A DNA stretch of 38,696 bases from JADHLK01 sp038131695 (GTDB lineage: Bacteria > Pseudomonadota > Alphaproteobacteria > Puniceispirillales > Puniceispirillaceae). Positions 33,188 through 38,696 of the stretch are shown here, piece by piece. Under the pieces are notes generated by a model. It was not told the origin of the DNA. It ran no database searches and was given only the letters and a program-made list of their open reading frames with translations. Position 1 is the first letter of the stretch. Each line of letters opens with the position of its first letter. A program made the position numbers and the translations under genes. The stretch is taken from positions 1 through 38,696 of the forward strand of contig JAYPQA010000017.1 of assembly GCA_038131695.1 (NCBI GenBank), read 5' to 3'.

Positions 33188-34189
33188 TCAGCGCACAAAA
33201 CCGACGATTTGCTTGACCTCATCCAGCACTGGCGCGGCAATGCCGGCAGCCTGTTCAGCCCCGTGATCCAGCAGCCTGTCCAGCTCAGCCCGGTCTTCCA
33301 GCAATTCGGTCATCCGTGCCCCGATAGGTGCGATCACCTCAATCGCCAGATCAGCCAGGGCCGGCTTGAACTTGCCGAACCCCTGTCCGGCAAACTCGGC
33401 CAGCACTTCGGCTTCCTCGCGGCCAGACAGGCCCGCATAAATCCCGATCAGATTGCGGGCTTCCGGCCGCTCCGCCAGACCGGCCATTTCAGCTGGCAGC
33501 GGTTCTGGATCGGTCTTGGCCTTTTTGATTTTCTGGGAAATCAGATCGGCCCCGTCGGTCAGATTGATGCGGGTGAAATCAGATTCGTCTGATTTGCTCA
33601 TCTTGGAGCGGCCATCACGCAAATTCATCACCCGTGCCGCGGTTTTGTAAATCAGCGGCTCCGGGGTCGGGAAGAAATCTACCCCGAACATGGAATTGAA
33701 GGCCAGCGCAATATCGCGGGTCAATTCCAGATGCTGTTTTTGATCCTCGCCAACCGGTACATGGGTCGCCAGATAGACCAGAATATCAGCTGCCATCAGC
33801 GTTGGATAGGCATAGAGGCCAACCGTCGCATTTTCCCGGTTCTTGCCAGCCTTCTCCTTGAACTGGGTCATCCGGTTCAGCCAGCCAAGCCGGGCAACGC
33901 AATTGAAAACCCAGGCCAGCTCAGCATGCTGGGGCACACGCGATTGATTGAACAGAATGGATTTTTGCGGATCAATGCCAGACGCGATAAGACAGGCCGC
34001 CACCTCTCTTGTTGCCTGCTGCAGGCGGGCCGGATCCTGCGGCACCGTGATGGCGTGCAAATCAACCACACAATAGATTGTCTCAAAATCAGCCTGCAAG
34101 GCCACCCAGTTGCGAATCGCCCCCAGATAATTGCCCAAATGCAGATTGCCGGTTGGCTGCACACCAGAAAAAATGCGTCCCTTGCTCAT
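33188..34189 (-). CDS. trpS: Tryptophanyl-tRNA synthetase
   Basis: Class I aminoacyl-tRNA synthetase for tryptophan. 333 aa. The HIGH-type motif is GNLHLGNY (14-21), KMSKS is at 196-200, and IFSGVQPTG, YCVVDLHAIT, AYPTLMAADILVY and VPVGEDQKQHLELTRDIA are family blocks. It lies 72 bp after murJ and 118 bp before nfu on the minus strand. A short inverted repeat (AGCCCG/CGGGCT) lies just after its stop, but without a T tract. Confidence 0.98.
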   Translation of the reverse strand: MSKGRIFSGVQPTGNLHLGNYLGAIRNWVALQADFETIYCVVDLHAITVPQDPARLQQATREVAACLIASGIDPQKSILFNQSRVPQHAELAWVFNCVARLGWLNRMTQFKEKAGKNRENATVGLYAYPTLMAADILVYLATHVPVGEDQKQHLELTRDIALAFNSMFGVDFFPTPEPLIYKTAARVMNLRDGRSKMSKSDESDFTRINLTDGADLISQKIKKAKTDPEPLPAEMAGLAERPEARNLIGIYAGLSGREEAEVLAEFAGQGFGKFKPALADLAIEVIAPIGARMTELLEDRAELDRLLDHGAEQAAGIAAPVLDEVKQIVGFVR

Positions 34190-34261
34190 GATCTTGGTTT
34201 AACCCTCTATTTCGGCCTTTTCCAATGCGGGTTTATCGGCTGTTCTGCCCGGCCGGTCAAG

Positions 34262-35890
34262 CTATTTGCCGCCATTTGGCCCGCCTTTTTTGGCCCGCCT
34301 TTCAGACCTGCCCGGCAAGAGCGAAAACAGCTCCGGCCGAAAAATCCCGGCCAGCCTGGCCAGCACCAGCCAGCCCAGCCCCCCGGCCAGCACCAATAGC
34401 AACATCCCGGCAATCGCGCCCAGCCCGGCTATGGCCTCCAGCCCGGCCAGCACCCACAGCCCGCCCGCCAGCACCAAAGCCGCGAGGATGCCGCGCAGCA
34501 AGACCGGCAGGCTGGACGCATCAAGGCGCCGCTGCCCGGCCAGCCAGCCAGCCTGGGCCAGCACGGTCAGCCAGCCAGCAAGAGCCGTCGCCAGAGCCAG
34601 GCCGACATGGCCAAAAAACTGCATCAATATCAGGCTGGCGACAATATTCAACACCACCGCGGCCAGCGCAATGAACAGCACCTCACGGGCGCGGTCGGCA
34701 GCGTAAAAGGCAGGCTGCAAAATCTTGGAAAACATATAGGCAGGCAGGCCGCACGCATAGGCCATCAAGGCCGCCGCCGCCGCCATAACATCGCTGTCAT
34801 CAAATGCCCCGCGGCCAAACAGGCCGCCAATCAGCTGCGGGGCCAGCACCAGCAGGGCCGCCATGCTGGGAAAGGCAAAAAATCCGGCCAGCCGCAGACC
34901 GCGCGCCAGCAGCGGGGCTATCCGGGCCGGTTTTTTCTCTGCCTCCAGCGCCGAAAGCTGGGGCAACAGGGCGGTGCCCAGCGCGATCCCCACCACCCCC
35001 AGAGGCAGCTGGGCCAGCCTGTCCGAATAATACAGCCAGCTGATCGCCCCGGTCGGCAATAAAGAGGCCAGCACCATATCAACCAGCAAATTGATTTGCA
35101 GCGTTCCAGCACCCAGCGCAGCAGGCACAAAGGACCGCCACATCCGCCGCCCAGGCGGGCTGAGCGAAAGCCCGGCCAGCTTTGGCCGCGCCGCCAGCTG
35201 GCCAAGGGCCTGCCACAAGAGCAGCATCTGGCACAGCCCCGCCAGAATCAGGCCAATCGCCAGCGGCAAGGCCAGCTGAAACAGGTTGCTGCCCGGCCCA
35301 TCCAGCCCCAGCAGCGGTATCGCCAGCGCCCCGCCAATCAGAAAAATATTCAAAATTACCGGCGCCGCCGCCCCGCCAAAAAACCGGTCATGGGCATTGC
35401 TGATCGCCGCCCAAAGGGCAACCGCCGATATCATCGGCAAATAGGGCATGGTGATGCGCGCCAGATCGATCGCCGCCTGCCGCCTGTCCGGTGTCTCGGC
35501 AAAGCCGGGAGCCAGCAGGTCAATGATGAGCGGCATGAAAAGCTCAGCCAGCAGGACCAGACCGCACAGGGCCAGCAACAGCCAGACCTGTATCTCGGCT
35601 GCCAGCAACAGCGCCGCTTTTTTGCCCTGCTGGCTTTTCAGCGCGGAATAGGCCGGCAAAAACGCATTGGTCATCGCCCCGTCTGCGGTCAGGCGGCGAA
35701 ACAGGTTCGGCAGCTTGAAAGCAACCAGAAACGCATCACTGGCTGGCCCGGCCCCCAGAAAGGCTGCAAAGGCAATATCGCGCAAAAACCCCAGCACCCG
35801 GCTGATCGCTGTCAGCCCGCCAATCTGGCGAAAGGCGCCGGTTAACCTGTCGCCGCCCGTCCGGTCCTTGCCTGTCCGGTCCTCAGCCAT
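34262..35890 (-). CDS. murJ: Lipid II flippase MurJ
   Basis: MOP-superfamily flippase that moves lipid II to the periplasmic side. 542 aa with about 13-14 hydrophobic segments. Conserved pieces: ISRVLGFLRDIAFAAFLGAGPASDAFLVAFKLPNLFRRLTADGAMTNAFLP, with the functionally important arginines; PGF after the third helix region; INLLVDMVLASLLPTGAISWLYYSDRLAQLPLGVVGIALGTALLP. The N-terminus has a short repeat (DRTGKDRTGGDR) encoded by a 15-bp-period duplication. The start lies inside the 3' end of glnD (8-nt overlap with the inferred glnD stop). The glnD-murJ-trpS order is a known alphaproteobacterial block. Confidence 0.96.
   Translation of the reverse strand: MAEDRTGKDRTGGDRLTGAFRQIGGLTAISRVLGFLRDIAFAAFLGAGPASDAFLVAFKLPNLFRRLTADGAMTNAFLPAYSALKSQQGKKAALLLAAEIQVWLLLALCGLVLLAELFMPLIIDLLAPGFAETPDRRQAAIDLARITMPYLPMISAVALWAAISNAHDRFFGGAAAPVILNIFLIGGALAIPLLGLDGPGSNLFQLALPLAIGLILAGLCQMLLLWQALGQLAARPKLAGLSLSPPGRRMWRSFVPAALGAGTLQINLLVDMVLASLLPTGAISWLYYSDRLAQLPLGVVGIALGTALLPQLSALEAEKKPARIAPLLARGLRLAGFFAFPSMAALLVLAPQLIGGLFGRGAFDDSDVMAAAAALMAYACGLPAYMFSKILQPAFYAADRAREVLFIALAAVVLNIVASLILMQFFGHVGLALATALAGWLTVLAQAGWLAGQRRLDASSLPVLLRGILAALVLAGGLWVLAGLEAIAGLGAIAGMLLLVLAGGLGWLVLARLAGIFRPELFSLLPGRSERRAKKGGPNGGK
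35859..35883. repeat. 15-bp-period direct repeat in murJ
   Basis: GTCCGGTCCT occurs at 35859-35868 and 35874-35883, 15 bp apart, encoding the repeated DRTG of the MurJ N-terminus. Confidence 0.75.
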
Positions 35891-38650
35891 CTTTGCGTTC
35901 CGCTTTTTGGGCAGCGGCCGGCCAGCACGGCGCTCGGCTTTTCGCGGATTTGGTCCATGCGCGTCTCACTGGCCAGTTTCAGCCCGAACAGATCCTTGAC
36001 ATAAAAAACATCCACCGCCTTTTCGCCATAGGTTGAAACTGAGGCTGAATTGACCTGCAACCCCAGATGCACCAGCGCGCCGGTAATATCATAAAGCAGG
36101 CCCGGCCGGTCATTGCCATTCACCTCTATCACGGTGTGCGTCTTGCTCATCTTGTTGGTTACAATGACCCGCGGGGCCAGCTTCATCGCCTTCACCCCGC
36201 GCGGCAGTGCCTCGGTTTTTTGCCGCAGCCGGTCGGTCAGCAGGAACCGGCCAGCCAGGGCTTCCTCGACCAGCTCTTGCAGGCGGCCCAGCTGCGCCGG
36301 GTCTGCCGGGGCCTGCAGCTGGCTGTCCTGCAGGCGGAACACATCCAGTATCGTGCCATCCAGGCGGGTATTGATACGGGCCGACACAATCGAACAGCCC
36401 GCCATCGCCACCGCTCCGGCTATGCGGCTGAACAGGCCGGGGTGATCCTGGGCAATAATGGTCAGAACCGTCGTCCGGCTGGCCGCATCGGGCCGCAGAT
36501 CAAGGCACAGGGGCTGGCCGGTCTTTTCAAACTGGGCAAACAGGCGGGCATGGGCGAGCAGCTCTTCGGGCTCAAAACTGGCCCAGTAAGAGGGGTAGAA
36601 AGACTGCATCCAGCGATCGATCTGCCCGCCCTCCCAGCCCTTTTCCGCCGCCAGTTTTTCTGCTGTTCCCTGCATTGCCTCGGCCGCGGCCTCTGCTGCG
36701 ACCTCAGACGGGGCGGCCCCGCCCAGCACCGCGGCTGCCCGGTGAAACAAGGTACGCATCAAGCTGGCCTTCCAGCCATTCCAGACCCCGGGCCCGACCC
36801 CGCGAATATCGGCCACTGTCAAAATCAGCAGCAGCTTCAGCCGCTCCGGCGATTGCACCTTTTCGGCAAATTCAGCGATGGTTTGCGGATCATTCAGATC
36901 ATAGCGAAAGGCGGTCTTGGAAAACAGCAAATGCCAGCGCACCAGCCAGATAACCGTTTCGGTTTCTTCCTCATCCAGCCCAAAGAGCGGGCACAGGCGG
37001 CGCCACCCCGGCCCCCAGCTCTGAGTGATCGCCGCCCCGCCCCTTGGCAATATCATGCAGGAAAGTCGCCATATAGAGCGCCCGCCTGGAATGGGTTTCA
37101 TGGATCATCTGGCTGGCCAGCGGGGCTTCTTCTGCCAGCGCGCCGGATTCGATCTGATGCATCATGCCGACCACCTGGATGGTGTGCTCATCCACTGTAT
37201 AGCTGTGATACATATCAAACTGCATCATCCCGACAATGCGCCCGAAATCCGGCAACAGCTTGCCCAGATAGCCGGATTCATTCATCAGGCGGAGCACCCG
37301 CACCGGGCTGGCCGGGCTGGTCAGAATCTGCAGCAGCCTGGCCCGCACCGGGGCGGTATTCAGCTGGCTGGATTTGCGTGCGCGAATAGCCCGCGTCATG
37401 CGCCGGAAAGTATCCGGGTGGATATCAGCCCCCTGTTCCTGGGCATGGCAGAACAAATCCATAATCAAGGCCGGGTTGTCGCGGAAACGCAGCGGCAAGG
37501 GCAAAACCAGCCGCCCCTTTTCCAGCGTGAAAGGCAGCAGGCTGTCCGCCCGCCGGAACGGATTCATATCCAGCACCCGCCCCAGCCCGAACCAGCTGGT
37601 TTTCTGGAAATCACTCTCAATCGCCGCACAGAAAATACGCGTCAGATTGCCCACCTGGCGGGCTGCCAGATAATAGCGCTTCATGAACCGTTCCACGCCG
37701 CGCATGCCGCCGCGATCATGAAAGCCCATTTGCGGGGCAATCTCTATCTGGGCATCAAAGGCGAGGCGATCATCCGCCCGCCCGGCCCGCAGATGCAAAA
37801 AGGTGCGAACTGTCCATAAAAACCGCTGGCTGGCAGCAAAGCTGCGGGCTTCTGAATCCCGCAATATGCCCAGCGCGACAATATCCTCAACGCGTCTGGC
37901 CCGATAGGCAAATTTGGCAATCCAGAACAGCGTGTGCAAATCACGCAAGCCGCCCTTGCCCTCTTTTATATGCGGCTCTACCAGATAGCGGCTGGCCCCG
38001 TGCGCGCTGTGCCGTGCATCGCGCTCGGCCAGCTTGGCCACCACAAAATCAAGCGGGGCCTGGCTGGCAATCCAGCCTTGCAGCGCGTCTGAGAACCTGT
38101 CTGCCAGCGCCTTGTGACCGGCAATAAAGCGGGTTTCCAACAGGCTGGTGGAAATCGTAATATCCTCTTCTGCGACGCTGAGACATTCCTCAATACTCCG
38201 CATGGCATGGCCGACTTTCAGCCCCGCATCCCAAAGCATATACAAGATGGTTTCAATGACCGCGCTCTGGCGGGGGCCACTGTTTTTCGGAACCACAAAC
38301 AACAGATCAATATCGCTGAGCGGGGCCAGCTCTCCGCGCCCATAGCCGCCCACGGCAAAAACGGCCAGCTGCGGCTGGCGGCCTGACTCAGCCTGGCTGT
38401 CCATCACCTGGCGGAAAATTTCCTGCAACAGCATATCCATCAGCCAGGCATGGCAGCCAACATAGATAACCCCGTCCCGGTGCCCGGCAAAGGCCTCAGC
38501 CAGCCGGTCGCGCCCCTCCTGCAGGGCCTGTTTGACCACAGCCAGAAACCCGGCCTGCCATTTTTTCTGATTCTGCGAACGCGGCGGCAAGCTGGCCAGC
38601 TGCGCGGCCAGCGCCTGCCGGTCCAGCGGGGCAGGGTGGGTCTGCATCAT
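35883..38650 (-). CDS. glnD: GlnD, bifunctional uridylyltransferase/uridylyl-removing enzyme, two frameshifts
   Basis: Nitrogen sensor that uridylylates PII proteins at low glutamine and removes UMP when glutamine is high. The N-terminal nucleotidyltransferase has GGYGRGEL (101-108) and SDIDLL (112-117). A helical region follows, then the HD domain for UMP removal (VDEHTIQVVGMMH and HDIAKGRGGDHSE), and two ACT domains (TIIAQDHPGLFSRIAGAVAMAG and IEVNGNDRPGLLYDITGALVHLG). A missing base near 36998-37005 breaks the HD domain and another shift near 35905-35922 alters the tail; corrected, it ends QKAERKDG with TGA at 35885-35883, overlapping murJ. About 922 aa. The frame is open from ATG 38650 to the window edge, so the true start may lie beyond it. 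Confidence 0.92.
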
Positions 38651-38696
38651 GGTGGTGACCGGATCCAGCCAGCCCGCCCACAGTGCTCGCCGCTGG

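Noticed and set aside
1..38696. tRNA genes, CRISPR arrays, insertion sequences, attachment sites
   Set aside because: Looked for on both strands in all gaps; no cloverleaf, spaced repeat array, transposase or integrase was found.

Overview
The window is a GC-rich (about 60% by eye) chromosomal segment of an alphaproteobacterium. Gene order is the diagnostic: glnD-murJ-trpS-nfu, tsaB-rimI-miaB-phoH-ybeY-corC-lnt-metK-trmB, rimP-nusA-ylxR-infB-rbfA-truB-rpsO-pnp, fabA-fabB-fabI and ubiE-ubiB-coaBC-dut are neighbourhoods typical of Rhodospirillales-like or SAR116-like alphaproteobacteria. I cannot name the species. No tRNA, rRNA, CRISPR array, insertion sequence or prophage was seen.

Layout. 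Positions 1-5110 (+): ubiE (riddled with indels at the window edge), ubiB, coaBC, dut and a MoeB/ThiF-like E1 gene, packed with 1-11 nt overlaps. 5129-6113 (-): a D-2-hydroxyacid dehydrogenase. 6324-9578 (+): an SH3-domain periplasmic protein, then the unsaturated fatty acid genes fabA-fabB-fabI. 9591-11436 (-): a type II restriction-modification pair, the only obviously accessory DNA. 11653-30284 (-): a long run of translation, RNA-processing and envelope genes divided by clear intrinsic terminators after pnp, rpsO and trmB. 30437-31513 (+): an exported NodB-fold deacetylase-like protein. 31516-38696 (-): a Bax-like glucosaminidase, an Nfu Fe-S scaffold, trpS, murJ and glnD, which may extend past the right edge.

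How it works together. The left block covers ubiquinone, coenzyme A and nucleotide-pool sanitation. The fab genes make and elongate unsaturated acyl chains. The central block is transcription termination (NusA), ribosome assembly (RimP, RbfA, YbeY, RimI), initiation (IF2), tRNA modification (TruB, TrmB, MiaB, TsaB) and RNA decay (PNPase). Lnt, CorC, MurJ, the deacetylase-like protein and the glucosaminidase serve the envelope. GlnD senses nitrogen.

The most unusual points are four. (1) CoaBC carries an extra N-terminal helix-turn-helix domain, and a 17-bp perfect palindrome with a third half-site lies just upstream of its start, which suggests a self-regulating CoA enzyme. (2) ybeY is split by a 37-nt insertion that is a near-copy of the 45-nt sequence at its own start. 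(3) An R-M pair of unassigned specificity has a frameshift in the methyltransferase but an open nuclease. (4) Single-base indels, often at homopolymers, break many otherwise well-conserved genes (ubiE, the dehydrogenase, fabI, the methyltransferase, corC twice, rimI, bax-like, glnD twice). That pattern points to sequencing or assembly error more than to real gene decay, and those genes are annotated here across their frameshifts.
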